DNA of 64,000 nucleotides from Craspedostauros australis (lineage: Eukaryota > Bacillariophyta > Bacillariophyceae > Mastogloiales > Achnanthaceae). Both the position numbers and the translations under genes were made by a program. The stretch lies in assembly GCA_026770025.1 (NCBI GenBank), contig JAMXDE010000030.1:282001-346000 (forward strand), in the 5' to 3' direction. The notes beneath the pieces were generated by a model. It was not told the DNA's origin. It made no database searches and saw nothing but the letters and a program-made list of their open reading frames with translations. Shown here piece by piece: positions 52,100-62,891 of the stretch (positions are counted from its first letter, which is position 1; each line of letters opens with the position of its first letter).

Positions 52100-53988
52100 C
52101 GTCTACTCTGGGTGCCCTGCAAGTATGGTACGGGTTGTGTATGGCTTGTATGCCACGTGCACTCTGATCAATGAACGGAAGGCCTCCGAGATGATGATGG
52201 TGGCTGATGATGTGGATGCTCTCTGCTATTGTGCGTCGTTGGGGTGGTGTGCCAAGAGGTAGTCGCACGAGTGTCCGTCTCCCAAGACGACGTTCCTCAA
52301 ACAGTCGTGTGGTACGTCCGTACTCGTAGTCGTAGGCACGTACGGTTGGATTGCCTGTTTCGTCATTTTGTCGTGTGCGGCATGTTCGTTGGTGTTGTTG
52401 TGTTGTGTGTTTCACGAGAGGTGTCAGCCCCCATTTTCCGAATCGAAGTCATGTCATTTATGACCGAATCCATTGGGTCACAAAAGTACATAGAAAGTCC
52501 TATTTGATCTCAATGCTTTCGGTGAACAACTGAATTGCGAATCGGCGGGCAACAAGGTCCAAGACACAATCTGCACGTTGGCTGGAGGACTTTCGGTTTG
52601 TTGTTTGTGTTTGTGTTTGTCACAAAGTTCGTGGACGGAAAACTCGTTTGTGGTCTCGTGGGTCGCAGGCATACAACGATGAGGTCCAGGAATGTGTGTA
52701 TCGGTAGCAACAGAGTGAAGAGACTGGCGATGCTCTGCCCTCTGCTCCGCTGGAGTCCGCGTTCTGCGAAGTTACACACTTGTCTCTACGTTATGAGGAT
52801 TCGTACCAAGGGGAGATCAGTTGTTGCGAGTTTCAATCTCGCAGTTTGACTTTCGCATCTCTTCCCTCTGCTTCCCCGCGATCATCGAACAACTGTCTCA
52901 AGGTGACCGTTCCGTGAAGTACAAGTTCGATACCCACCATGGTACCTACTACTATTACTCTCTCTCTCTCTCTCTCGAGAATAGAGTGCAAGTATTGCAC
53001 AGCTGTTGCACTGTATCACTTGACGGCTGATGCGATGGGGGGCACCACAACATGCTCCGGACGGAAACCCAAAATGTTGATTCTTCCTATCCTTCGGGCG
53101 AACTCGGTCTTGTTGACTACAGCCCAACGACTAATTGCAGTCGTAGATTACGGGGATGGTGCCGATGTGCCGATGTACCGTACTTCCAACAACGAGCACG
53201 ATTCCGGAGCATGTCAACTGGCGCAGGGCAGAGGTCGAGAAGGATCAGGAAAGTGCTCACATTTGGCCGAGGTGCGGCACCAGGGCCACCAGTGTGCTAA
53301 CACATATAATCGGGCAAGCGGACTCGTCCGTGTGGTATCATGCCGACCAAACATGTCCACCGGACAAGTCCTCAACTTCCGTGCCGGTCGCACTTTCATT
53401 ATCTGGCCTCTTGTGGTCGCCTCGAGTGTTTCCACCTGGAACAGCTGACATTCTCCCATTGCGGATGGAAACTCCGAGTGCTCGCGACCTGCGCACCTTG
53501 ATGTCGATGCTGACGTTTGTGCTGTTGTTGGTGTTGATGTTAGCGCAGGGAGGAAGACAGGGGATGAAGCAAGCACATCTTCGACACAGATTTATTCCGC
53601 CCAAGTACGTGTTGCTCTTCCTTGCGTATGGCAGTACGGCCTACGACTTCGATAGATCGCTGTACAGTTCGTGGCGCAATGACGAACCTTGCCGAACCTC
53701 TTTGGGGTCAGCGGTTGAAGTTTCGTAACCTGTTTGTCGACACTTGATTGGTGCGCAGAGGACAGGCACAGAAACTGTGAATGCGCCAAACACGAACCTC
53801 GGACGGAAAAATCGCGAAGGCAATAGATGATCCTTCGCATCATGACGGCTGAACATGACGTCAATTTTGTCCACAACGGGCGCGAAAAGCGCCGTTCGGA
53901 TACACCCGAAGCCCCGCTGTCTGCCACGGCGTCGTGGTGGACGGAAGCGTTGCCTTGTCCTCTTCATCCGGCCGGAGGAAGAACACAG
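52100..53988. other. Intergenic, no supported gene
   Basis: 1.9 kb. The first 400 bp form the promoter side of the membrane cyclophilin-like gene. Frames such as 52939-53448 (+) or 54030-53641 (-) lack recognised domains and overlap each other on both strands. TC microsatellite at about 52957-52977. Confidence 0.45.
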
Positions 53989-54082
53989 TAGGGAGATATC
54001 GCATGTAATTTGATGAGTCCCAGGGTCCAAAATAACCTGATAGAGACATTTATTTTGGGGGGTGGATGAGAATTTCGCTTCT

Positions 54083-54137
54083 TCAAATTACATGCCATGT
54101 CAAACGAAAGTTTCGTTTGACATGGCATGTAATTTGA
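54083..54137. repeat. 55-bp near-perfect palindrome
   Basis: Arms of 27 bp (TCAAATTACATGCCATG... and its reverse complement) flank a single central G at 54110. As single strand it would fold into a very stable hairpin. AAATTACATG at the arm bases echoes the 20-bp inverted repeat at 53989 and 55390. Confidence 0.95.
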
Positions 54138-54591
54138 GGAGTCCCGCCAAATACGAACTCCACGCGGAAGTAAACTGAATTGACAGTTTTTTATCCAATC
54201 AGAAGCGTACATGTTTCTTCGGTTCGCATCTTCATTGTTCTTGAATTGCCTTGTTTCTTTCCTAGACTAACGTTGATGTGAACGGTTCGAGTCAGCCAAG
54301 TTGCAGCATGCACGAAGCTGATCCTTGCCTCTGCGCAGGCCTTGTCCTCAGGTAACCAATTCCACACATGTCGAGACATGTTTTGGAGAAGTCGTAGTTG
54401 TTGTTTACCACATAGATTATATTCTTTAACTATGCGCCGTAGGCGCATTGTGTCACCTCGTTTTTCTGCATGATTCATCCGGCAGGAACAGATGATGTTG
54501 GGGAAGCTGCTGTCCTTGTGGTGTATTCGATTGTGTGCATTAGATAGCGTGCATTAGATAGTGTAGGTGTAGTTAGAGCATGCATGTTACG

Positions 54592-55015
54592 CTAAGCGTC
54601 ACTGGACGTCAACGGCAGGAGACGGGGCGGCGCCCACGCGGTCAGCTTCGGGGCTCCAGCTCGCAGGCTGGGAGATGCGGCGACACATCCACGCTTTTTG
54701 CGCTGGGGAACGGTAGCTGCGATGTGGGACATAGCATGTAGCAGAGTGAACAGCCATTCTGCCTGTCGTGGCTCCGACGTTGGGACCTGCTGGGCGAGCT
54801 GGCAAAGGTGGGTGGGGATGGGCCATGGTGGCAGCTCTTGGAGTGTTTGGAAGTAAAATCCTATGCGCTGGGACATCACATCGCGCTCTCCTTCCTCGTG
54901 AAGCGTGTAGTTCCGACTAGACCGCTGTTGCAGCAGCATGTGCCATAGCTCGTGGATCACCTCTGCCTGCCAGTGGATGGGCCAGCAGCGGTCTGGGGAT
55001 GGAGGAGGGTTGGGG
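54592..55015 (-). CDS. Possible exon of unknown minus-strand gene
   Basis: After a candidate acceptor (CAAAGCACAG at 55016) the minus strand stays open for about 140 codons to a stop at 54592. It begins PNPPPSPDRCWPIHWQAE, then VIHELWHMLLQQRSS and FYFQTLQELPPWPIPTHL. The amino-acid use looks protein-like, with amphipathic Leu/Trp-rich helices, but I recognise no family. It lies inside the inverted-repeat-bounded segment, so it could be part of a mobile element. No 5' exon is established. Confidence 0.25.
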
Positions 55016-55965
55016 CTGTGCTTTGGGGAAATCTAGAGCGGGAACACATACAAGGCAAGTGCTACATATGACCTGTATGACAGAAACACGGAAACGGAAC
55101 AGTAGGCAGTGATACCAACAAGCACGAACATGCATGTGGAAGCGTTGAGCATTCATTTTTGTTTGCTGTGAATGGAAACAACAATTGGAGAGGAAGGAAC
55201 TTCCTGTTGTCATAGTCTTCCACCGAGGAAGGCTACTCAACAGCATAGATAAGGCTAGACATTATTGATGACGTCATTGTATGATTAATTTGATTATTTC
55301 AGTCCCTCCAAGATCCAACGCGAACGCAAACATTTGGGGAGAGCTCCCCACTAGTTGTCACCACGACAGGTTCCAGGGGTGGCTTCATTTTACATGCGAT
55401 ATCTCCCTAGTGTCTGCCGAATGTTCGTCCTCTTTCCTCCCTGGCCACCCACACGTGTGTGGGTCCTGTGTGCCAGTACTACGACTACGACTATACGAGC
55501 TGTGGTTGCAGACACCATCACACGAGCGCGCACCCACTGCCGCACAAACGATTTGAAATCTGGAAGCAAACTGGCCTCAACGAAACCCGGTCAGCGGGGA
55601 GCAGCTGACGCACCACAAGACGACAAGGCGGCAAGACAACAAGACAACAAGGCCACATCGCCGCACCACAAACAAACCATTCGGATGCAACAAAGCGCCA
55701 CGAGTCCACAACCGACAGACGTCCCTACATAACTCCGGAAACGCAACCAACGCATTCATTTCTTTTCTCTTCGCCACCATCGCCGTCGCCGTCACCGTCA
55801 CCGTCACCACCATTGTCAGTATCATCACAATCACCACCATCAGAATACGCAAAAGCCCACATCAACAGCGAATTGACGAACGGCACGACGAACAAAGCGC
55901 AACCGACAGCAAGTGAAGAAGAACGAGAAATCAACAACGCGACAACGCGATAGCACGATATAACC

Positions 55966-56773
55966 ATGGTTTCCGACATGAACTACTCGACAGTGTCTAA
56001 CGTGATAGCCTCGTGGGATTCGCTGCGGCGGATTCCCGACTATCGGAGGGTGGCTGGGCTGAAGCTCTTTCGAGGGTGAGTACCATCAACAGTCGAGCTG
56101 GAGTCGTCCGTGTGGCGTGGGTGCTCCCTTGCATACGGGCTTCTTGATTGGGAGCGGAAACGCGCCGCGCCTCGTGTTCCGTTCCGTTGCACTGCATTGC
56201 AATGGATTCCCCCCAATCACTCGTTTTGTTTCGCTTCCCTGCCTTTCGCGCACCACGCCTCATCTCAACTCGATTCGACTCACATATCCTTGGCCACCCT
56301 GTCTCATTCTTTCGATACTTATGACCTCCGTTCCGCAACCGTGATCCCATCGGGCCTGCTGTTGCTCCTGTCGGGCGCGTTCCAATGCACAACCTTTCTC
56401 TTCGAGCAGATTCTTCTCAAGAGCACCATCCGGCGTCGCAATCTACTCCTTCAACGAGAACCAGCGGATCAATGACAAGCTCTTCCGAAATCCACGGATG
56501 ATCCAGCATGCCACCCATTTCATACAGATGCTGGACCAAGCTATCAGTCTGCTGGGTCCCGACATCGAAACGCTCACAGAGATCTTGATTGATTTGGGCG
56601 AAAGCCATGTCCGCTACGGCGTCAAGCCGCATATGTACGGCCCAATGGGAGAGGCGTTGATTGAGACCCTGGGGGACATGCTGGGCGATCAGTTCACAGA
56701 CGAAATTAAAGCCTCCTGGATCGAGGTGTACCAAGCATTCAGCTACGACATGATCCGGGGAGCGAGAACATGA
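55966..56773 (+). CDS. Single-domain globin
   Basis: Exon 1 55966-56075 and exon 2 56410-56773; the intron at 56076-56409 (GTGAGT...GAGCAG) joins FRG|FFSRAPSG, giving 157 aa. Helix A carries VIASWDSLRRIP; then YRRVAGLKLFRGFF (B helix) and YSFNENQ (CD). NPRMIQHATHFIQML puts His at the distal E7 position, and LIDLGESHVRYGVKP gives the proximal F8 His. MGEALIETLGDMLGDQFT and WIEVYQAFSYDMI form helices G and H. The chain is full length for a globin. Heme binding is expected, with oxygen or NO chemistry in the cytosol. Both His residues are present, so hexacoordination is possible but cannot be read from sequence. No targeting peptide is seen. Confidence 0.88.
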
Positions 56774-57333
56774 CAAAGTCCCTAACATACAGTTGCCACT
56801 TGTGGGAAGGGTGCCATCCAAGGATGAGTCGGATGGTACGAATAATGCCATACAGGAAGACAAACACACAACTGTACAATATGACCACAGGTGCCACTAC
56901 TGGCAGGAAGTGGCTCAAACCAGTGATATCGTCTGTGCGTATTGGTACGCTGTGCACGCGCTGTCTCTCTCTCCCCCCACCCAAACTTGGCGATGGTAAG
57001 AAGGATGAGAGAGATAGTGTAAGCCACAATTAGTCTCGTATTATTCTATATGCTATTACTATTATTTGTTCACTCGCAGACATCACCATGGCTACTTGTG
57101 CGTATTATAGAGTATGAGCGGAATTGCGATGCGACGACCCAGGGATTCTGGTGATTATTGTGCTCGGACGAGCCATGGTACGAGTACGACTATGAGTACG
57201 AGCATGAGTACAACGGACATGCCATGACGATGCCGCACATGTGGTTTCGCTCAGTTTGATGTAATACTCAATTACATTTACGGATTCCATCGCACAAGAC
57301 TGGTATGTTGCTCGTAGCATCTCTCTTCGTCCA
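56774..57333. other. Intergenic region between convergent globin and F-box genes
   Basis: 560 bp holding the 3' ends of two convergent genes. TACGAGTACGA repeats occur near 57178-57210 and there is AT-rich sequence at 57030-57070. No coding frame is supported. Confidence 0.5.
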
Positions 57334-60189
57334 TCATGAAGGGCTGGCGTCAGTTCCTGTGGTTTTTGTTGTTCCAGCTTTTGATGTCTTTGTCTTTACT
57401 GTCGTTGCTGCTGCCGCCGTCGCTTTTGCCCGGGGACGCTTTGCTCGCGACGTTGCTCGTGATTTTGCCGTCATCTTTTGTTTCTGCTGCTTCTGCTTGT
57501 GTCGCTTTTGTTCCTCCTTCACCTCCCTGCGCTGATGCATAGCGTAATGGTTTTGCTGTTGCTGTTCGCTCTTCATGATGGTCAAACACCCAAGGTAGTT
57601 GCATGTCCTGTACTTCCAGCCAGTTTTCTTGTGACGGTTGAAGCGCACTGACTGGTTGGTGGCCTCCTTCTCCAAGAACAGGTGCTTCCAGTCCCACTGC
57701 TCAATCGACAGTGCTGGTGTCGGCTTGCCGGATGACAACGCTTTGTCCATGCACCCAAAACGATGTTTGTACACATGATGCCAGAACCAGTTCGATTTGG
57801 TGGAGCAATCATTCCACACCTTGCACACTTGGAATGCGCAATACAGAGCGGCCGGCTCGCAGTACACGAGGATGTGCTGTAGCATCTCGGCTGGCATGCC
57901 CTTCCATAGATCGTTCGGGACAGGTAGTGTTTGCTCGGATTCGATTGCCACTCTCCCATCTGCTTCTGGTGCGGATTTTCTGTTGCACGAAAGCAACCCA
58001 TCAAATATATCCAGCTCTTCGCGGCGAGCCGCATCCCTCATTCCCAAGCTGTCGGCGAAAGGCCACGCACCTCCGACTTTCGTGGGTGGCTTCTCAACAT
58101 CTCCGACGCTGCCTCCGCCAACAGCATCGTCGTCGTCGTCATCATCATCATCAGCAGCAGTATGATCTTCGGAAATGTCTAGCAGACCGATGATACTTAA
58201 GCGTTGCAACGCACGCAATATTTTCTGCCGAGATTCAGACTCGGGGGGATTGGAGGGTATCCATAATGATGGCGAACTGTACACCACTGCGAAATGGTTG
58301 GCATACCTCCAGATTGATGCGGTGATGGCGTCTTGTTCGAGCAAGAGCTGCGATAGGCGGCGAGATAGAATATGGGCAACTGCGAATCGGCAGGGTGACG
58401 AGCACGGCAGGTTCCTCGTTTCTGCGGCAACTTTTGTCTCTGTCTCTGCCTCTGCTTCTACTCTTCCTCTTTGTTCCATCGCAGAGGCTTCTGGAGATGA
58501 GGCCTTGATGGATTCTAGTAGCGGTCGAAGCGCGTTGTAGCATCGTTGACGACAATCAAAAGCAGAACATTCGACGATCCACTCTGAGAATATCCGAAGA
58601 TACTCCCACCGCCCGCATCGTTGATAACAGTTCCAGCATACCGATGCAATCTGTTCGCATTGAAAAGGCCTGCGCTGTACAGACAACGCCATGCATAGAC
58701 GCATACTCGGCGACGTGGCTCTTGCTGCCACCATTTGCACGATTTGGTGTGGCCAGATTGAATCATTTTGAATCCGAGCGGGGTGGGACGAATGGCGCAA
58801 GATGGAATGGTTCCTGACGAAGCAATCCTGCAGTTTACGATATGCACGTGATCGAACTGCTCCAATTTGTTCCCACAGTGACGTTTGCGCGTTCTGAGTC
58901 GCGGTGATGATAGATTTGTGTGTGCTGCCACTCGTGGCCCTGTTCCCTGGCACAGGTTCGTTAATGATGGCCTTCAATGATATGGAAGGCGATTGTCGTT
59001 GTGCGCCCCAAAACTGTCGCTTGAGCCTTTGCTCGTGTAGGCTCATGGCTTCGCCATCATGGATGTCGGAGAGAGTGATCTTCGTCCGTTTTTGTGGCCG
59101 ATGGGGCGAGTGGCTCATGCTTGCCCCTGTCCTTGCCTTCGCCTTTATGTCTGCCTTCGTCTTGCGGCCGCTGTCCGTCTTCTGGAGGCGCACCCAGACC
59201 TTGGAAGTCGATGGCAGACTTGCAAGATCGAATGCCGATGCACTTGTATTGATGGGAAGTCTTTGGTGAATCTGCCAATCGTCTACAGTCGTTGCGACCT
59301 CCATCAGCGACTCGATGATCTGCAGGGCGATTGCTGGCGTGCATTCTTCATGCAAAAAGTGAAGCACTGAGATGAGACGATGCATCTGGCTTGGCCATCG
59401 TCGAGTCTTCCGTTCGTCCTGCGCCTGTGTTGAAAGCAACCTGGCGTCTCGAATGAAGGCAGACGCAATGCCATTCAGCCGAAGCGAAGGGGTCGCGTTT
59501 ACTATCTTTTTGATGGAATGCAGCAGAAGGTGCTGCGATGGGGTCCACCTTGTGAATTGCGTCTGAAGACCGCTGGAGCCCGATGGCGGGAACATGGATG
59601 ATGAACTTGTCATGGAGTCCAGTGCAGGCACGACGTCGCCCCGTTGTCGACGCATCCGAGGTGACGAAGTCAAAACTTGAATGAAAGTTTGAACCAAGTG
59701 TGGGCGAAAAACGTAGGGGATCACAGCTGGATTTAACAGAGTATCGATGAGGGCGCGCAGAGGGTTGTGTGCTGGACTCCCCCTTCGCGAGTGCTTGTCG
59801 TGAAAGTCGCAAAGCTGCATCCAGTCGACTGACAGAAGTGCTTCGTTCAGCTCATGTTCGCAGCCTCTCTTTCGTTTTCGTCCGACTGTGTCGCTGGCGG
59901 CATTGTCTGCGTACCAATGCTTGCCTCCCTTCATCATCGCGTTGCTCGTGTACTTGGTTGACGTCGGACTTCTCCTGCTGGTGCGGAATCGGCATGGATC
60001 CATCACCAGGTTTTTCACGCAGGTGGTTAAGTTGTCCACATATGTCTCGTACGTTTCCGATTGAAATGTGCGCAGCGATGCCGCGGCAGCGAGCTCAGCA
60101 GCAGAGCATCTCTTCTCTCGATCGCCCTGGCCAGCGCTCCTGGTCACGCCCATAGAGTCACGATTATGATTGCCTGCAGCCAACATCAT
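57334..60189 (-). CDS. F-box protein with C-terminally placed F-box
   Basis: Single exon; the first ATG of the open frame is at 60189 (MMLAAGNHNRDSMG), giving about 951 aa. The frame extends 21 codons upstream without an ATG. The long N-terminal part (residues 60-600) is mainly helical and Leu/Trp/Cys-rich, with segments such as LNPAVIPYVFRPHLVQTFIQ and HRLISVLHFLHEE that resemble a solenoid, but I can name no family. An Asp-rich stretch lies near residue 680. The F-box is at about 760-800: MPAEMLQHILVYCEPAALYCAFQVCKVWNDC, followed by FWHHVYKHRFG and WDWKHLFLEK. The last 80 residues are Lys/Arg/Ala/Thr-rich and nuclear-localisation-like. F-box proteins recruit substrates to SCF (Skp1-cullin-F-box) ubiquitin ligases; the substrate here is unknown. 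F-boxes are more often N-terminal. Confidence 0.75.
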   Translation of the reverse strand: MMLAAGNHNRDSMGVTRSAGQGDREKRCSAAELAAAASLRTFQSETYETYVDNLTTCVKNLVMDPCRFRTSRRSPTSTKYTSNAMMKGGKHWYADNAASDTVGRKRKRGCEHELNEALLSVDWMQLCDFHDKHSRRGSPAHNPLRALIDTLLNPAVIPYVFRPHLVQTFIQVLTSSPRMRRQRGDVVPALDSMTSSSSMFPPSGSSGLQTQFTRWTPSQHLLLHSIKKIVNATPSLRLNGIASAFIRDARLLSTQAQDERKTRRWPSQMHRLISVLHFLHEECTPAIALQIIESLMEVATTVDDWQIHQRLPINTSASAFDLASLPSTSKVWVRLQKTDSGRKTKADIKAKARTGASMSHSPHRPQKRTKITLSDIHDGEAMSLHEQRLKRQFWGAQRQSPSISLKAIINEPVPGNRATSGSTHKSIITATQNAQTSLWEQIGAVRSRAYRKLQDCFVRNHSILRHSSHPARIQNDSIWPHQIVQMVAARATSPSMRLCMALSVQRRPFQCEQIASVCWNCYQRCGRWEYLRIFSEWIVECSAFDCRQRCYNALRPLLESIKASSPEASAMEQRGRVEAEAETETKVAAETRNLPCSSPCRFAVAHILSRRLSQLLLEQDAITASIWRYANHFAVVYSSPSLWIPSNPPESESRQKILRALQRLSIIGLLDISEDHTAADDDDDDDDDAVGGGSVGDVEKPPTKVGGAWPFADSLGMRDAARREELDIFDGLLSCNRKSAPEADGRVAIESEQTLPVPNDLWKGMPAEMLQHILVYCEPAALYCAFQVCKVWNDCSTKSNWFWHHVYKHRFGCMDKALSSGKPTPALSIEQWDWKHLFLEKEATNQSVRFNRHKKTGWKYRTCNYLGCLTIMKSEQQQQNHYAMHQRREVKEEQKRHKQKQQKQKMTAKSRATSRAKRPRAKATAAAATTVKTKTSKAGTTKTTGTDASPS

Positions 60190-60369
60190 CGCGGCATTCC
60201 ACGGCAATCGACGGCAATCCACTTGTACCAACACATGCACGTTCGTGAGCACGTATGCATGAATGCACGCTCTCGCTTCAGTCTGTCTCTAGCTCTCTCT
60301 CTCCCTCGCCCGCACGCGCCGTGATCTCTTGTGCGGATCTTTTCGTCGAGAATCGGATCTTCTTTCACG

Positions 60370-60401
60370 CTGCTGCTGCTGCTACTGCTGCTGCTGCTGC
60401 T
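60370..60401. repeat. (CTG)n trinucleotide repeat
   Basis: About ten CTG units with one CTA interruption, in the divergent promoter region. Confidence 0.9.
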
Positions 60402-60935
60402 ATCGAAAGATAGCTCGTACGAGGAGATCCGACAGCTTGAGCTGACCAAGGAAAGCGTGAATGTGGACTACATGTAATCTAACCCACGAGCAGATCGGTG
60501 ATGCGCAGAGTACGTATGATAATGTCGACACTCCTTGTGTGGTTTCGGGGACCTGTGGATTGCTCTGACTCGTACCTCGCACCTTGTGCTCTGTGTGGAT
60601 GGGTTGTGGTGGGAGACAGACAACACACACATCAACGACGTGGTGGTTGCGAGTTCGTGATTGAGACGACAGACACAGTACATGGTATCGTATCAGCGGT
60701 CTCACAAATTCGACCAACCAATTGTCAAGGGCTGGGCCGGAAACATGAAGATACCATGAATGAGGTAATTGTTCGTTCCACGTCTCAAACCCAACGCACA
60801 CAATAACACGACTGGCGCAGACAACAACGAATTCCCGATTATCCGCCCAACATCAACTTGCTCGGACCGCGAGCTGTGGTGTGGTGGCATCCGTCTTGGA
60901 TGTTGTCGCCGTCCAGTCACAACCGCAGTCGCGAC

Positions 60936-60963
60936 CAGAGAGCGAGAGAGAGAGAGAGAAGAG
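60936..60963. repeat. (GA)n microsatellite directly before a start codon
   Basis: GAGAGCGAGAGAGAGAGAGA tract, ending four bases before the ATG at 60967, so it lies in the 5' leader of that gene. Confidence 0.9.
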
Positions 60964-60966
60964 ACG

Positions 60967-62049
60967 ATGGGCGGGGGGCAGAGCAAGAAGGCCGAAGAAC
61001 AGTCGTTGAGGCTGCTGCAGTGCTCCATCGATGGAGATCTGAGGGAAGTCAAGCACATCATCGAGACGTACTTGGAACACCAAATGAAAGGGAATGAAAG
61101 TGGCAACGACAACGACAACGACGGCCATATCAGTGACAATGGCAGCGGCGGTGACAGAGTATCGCACGTCAAAGCGTTTGTAAACACGTCTGATCCCCAG
61201 GGTAACACAGCCCTGCACGGCGCCGTCTTCTCCGGACACATGGACGTGGTGCGGTACCTAATCGAGGAATGCCACAGCGACATCGACCAGCAGAACGGAC
61301 TCGGTTGCTCGCCCACTTGGCTTGCGGCCGGATACGATCGATGCGAGGTCTTGCAGTACTTGCTGAAGAGGCACCCCGATCCCAAGTCGGCTTTGCTGTC
61401 GACTGTTGCGGCCAACAAGACGGGGGACACACCGCTCGTGGCAGCAGCATCGAAAGGCAACGTGGCAGCGTGCCAGTTGCTCAAGCAGATGGCGTCGGAA
61501 CTGGATGTCCCGTGGGGCCAGATGGTGCTGCGTAGGAATAAAGGCAACGACAACGCCTTGAACGTGGCCATTGCCGGCGGTCACAATCAAGATGAATTGC
61601 TGGATCCATTCCTCGCCGAACTGTCAGGCGCCGATCTGGATGAACCCAACACAAAGGGCCTCTCGCCCTTCCTGATTGCCAGCGAGCGCGACGATGTTAA
61701 ATTGGCCAAGAAGCTTTTGAGCAAGGGTGCTTCGTGGAACGTGCAGGACTCGAACGGCTCGTCGCCGCTGAGCATAGCAGCATTTTGCGGCAACCCTCAC
61801 ATCATCAAAGAAGTGCTGCTGCAGAAGGAGGAGCTGCGGGATAGGCAAAACCGCAACGGGTGCACGGCGCTCTGGTTAGCGGTCAGGGCAGGCCGCCCGG
61901 AAGTCGTGGACGCGCTGCTGGAAGGTGGGTGCGATCCTTCCATCTCCAACAAAGACGGGTTATCCCCACTCGATGCTGCCAAAAAATACAAACGCGATGC
62001 CATCGCGAGGCTTTTGGAGGACCATATTGCCAGCAATCCAACAGAGTAA
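60967..62049 (+). CDS. Ankyrin-repeat protein with predicted N-myristoylation
   Basis: I choose ATG 60967 because the protein then begins MGGGQSKK, a textbook N-myristoylation signal (Gly2, Ser6, Lys7-8), and because the upstream in-frame part is read-through of a GA repeat. 360 aa, single exon. Residues 10-45 form a first, degenerate helix pair. An Asn/Asp/Ser-rich insert follows (GNDNDNDGHISDN), then about eight ankyrin repeats: GNTALHGAVFSGHMDVVRYL, GCSPTWLAAGY, GDTPLVAAASKGNVAA, NDNALNVAIAGGH, GLSPFLIASERDD, GSSPLSIAAFCGN, GCTALWLAVRAGRPEVV, GLSPLDAAKKYKRDAIA. Repeats 3 and 4 have elongated loops. It is predicted to be a cytosolic-face membrane-anchored scaffold; partners are unknown. It differs from the secreted ankyrin protein at 913 in size and targeting. 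Confidence 0.87.
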   Translation: MGGGQSKKAEEQSLRLLQCSIDGDLREVKHIIETYLEHQMKGNESGNDNDNDGHISDNGSGGDRVSHVKAFVNTSDPQGNTALHGAVFSGHMDVVRYLIEECHSDIDQQNGLGCSPTWLAAGYDRCEVLQYLLKRHPDPKSALLSTVAANKTGDTPLVAAASKGNVAACQLLKQMASELDVPWGQMVLRRNKGNDNALNVAIAGGHNQDELLDPFLAELSGADLDEPNTKGLSPFLIASERDDVKLAKKLLSKGASWNVQDSNGSSPLSIAAFCGNPHIIKEVLLQKEELRDRQNRNGCTALWLAVRAGRPEVVDALLEGGCDPSISNKDGLSPLDAAKKYKRDAIARLLEDHIASNPTE

Positions 62050-62528
62050 AGACATGTGTAATAGCAGAGTATATACCTCATGCAGTCTACTTGCTGACAC
62101 CCGCCCCAGAGCATTCGAGAGGAGGGTGCACCTGTGCAGTGTGGTACGATTCTATGCACGAACAACGAACAAATGCGTGGCCATGCTCCGTCAACTCAAC
62201 TGAAATAATCATAATATAATGTAATCGAATGTATTATCATATAATATAATGCGATGCTTGCCAATGGCATATCATCACCGTGTCTTCATCATGCACTCTG
62301 CAAGCACCTGATCGTGCATACAAGTATTAGACAGGTATTCTATTACATAATATTCTAGAATACAAGCTAATCGCACTGCACCACACGGCATAGGCGGGCA
62401 CCCCGCGCCTTGGGCTCCGCAGGCATTGGTACGACTACCTGTGCGATGCTGACATCGTCGCGACGGTGACGTGTGGACACGACTGCGATTTCGACACACA
62501 CGACTGAGCTGCATCATTCTCTCAGAAG
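62050..62528. other. Intergenic, AT-rich
   Basis: Downstream of the ankyrin gene, with AT-rich, ATAATATAATG-like sequence at 62205-62262 and no supported gene. Confidence 0.5.
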
Positions 62529-62607
62529 TTCGCGCCAAAAATGAAAACGCGGAACTGGCGATTTGACTCGTCCGAACAACCCCGTCACACACACAACCGC
62601 GCCAAAA
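62529..62607 (+). promoter_or_regulatory. Two E2F-like sites upstream of RPA1
   Basis: TTCGCGCCAAAAA at 62529-62541 and CGCGCCAAAA at 62598-62607 both contain GCGCCAAAA, the reverse complement of the E2F core TTTTGGCGC. They are 60 bp apart, in the same orientation, about 100 bp before a CA-rich stretch that looks like the transcribed leader. Replication genes such as RPA1 are E2F targets in plants and animals, so S-phase control is a reasonable inference. Confidence 0.55.
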
Positions 62608-62891
62608 GTTCCCTCCGTTTGCGATACCTTGAAATTAGTGGTTGTTTTGTCGCGGTGCTGAGTTGCTGTGGTGTCGTTCATCGCAGAAACACACAGCAGC
62701 GCAAAGCGTGAAACACACACAAATCACAAATCACAAATCGCTGACAACTGGAAGGCAACGTTTCTCACCTCACAACCACCACAAACACAGACACAAGCAC
62801 AAGCACAACCATAAGAGCAACCACAAGAGCAATTCAAGCCCAAGACATCAATCATCATCCAATTTTCCACATTGCCACCAGATCAACAACA

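Larger units (their letters stand above)
53989..55409. mobile_element. Possible DNA-transposon remnant bounded by a 20-bp inverted repeat
   Basis: TAGGGAGATATCGCATGTAA at 53989-54008 is repeated as its exact reverse complement at 55390-55409, 1.4 kb away. Inside, the related words CATGTAATTTGATGAGTCCC (54003) and CATGTAATTTGAGGAGTCCC (54126) occur as direct repeats, the second forming one arm of a perfect palindrome. This suggests terminal inverted repeats of a MITE or DNA transposon, perhaps two nested copies. No clear target duplication or transposase is seen. It is the upstream neighbour of the globin gene. Confidence 0.4.
60190..60966. other. Divergent intergenic region (F-box and ankyrin genes)
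   Basis: The F-box gene (-) and the ankyrin gene (+) diverge from this 0.78-kb interval, so it should hold both promoters. It has a (CTG)n repeat at 60370-60401 and a (GA)n repeat at 60936-60963 that stops four bases before the ankyrin ATG. The open frame extending upstream from 60769 is read-through, with the GA repeat giving RERERERE. Confidence 0.55.

Noticed and set aside
52939-53448. 169-codon plus-strand frame
   Set aside because: Starts in a TC microsatellite and overlaps other frames on both strands; no domain seen.
54270-54300. tRNA-like GGTTCGAGTC word
   Set aside because: Resembles a tRNA B box, but no A box, acceptor stem or anticodon arm can be fitted around it.
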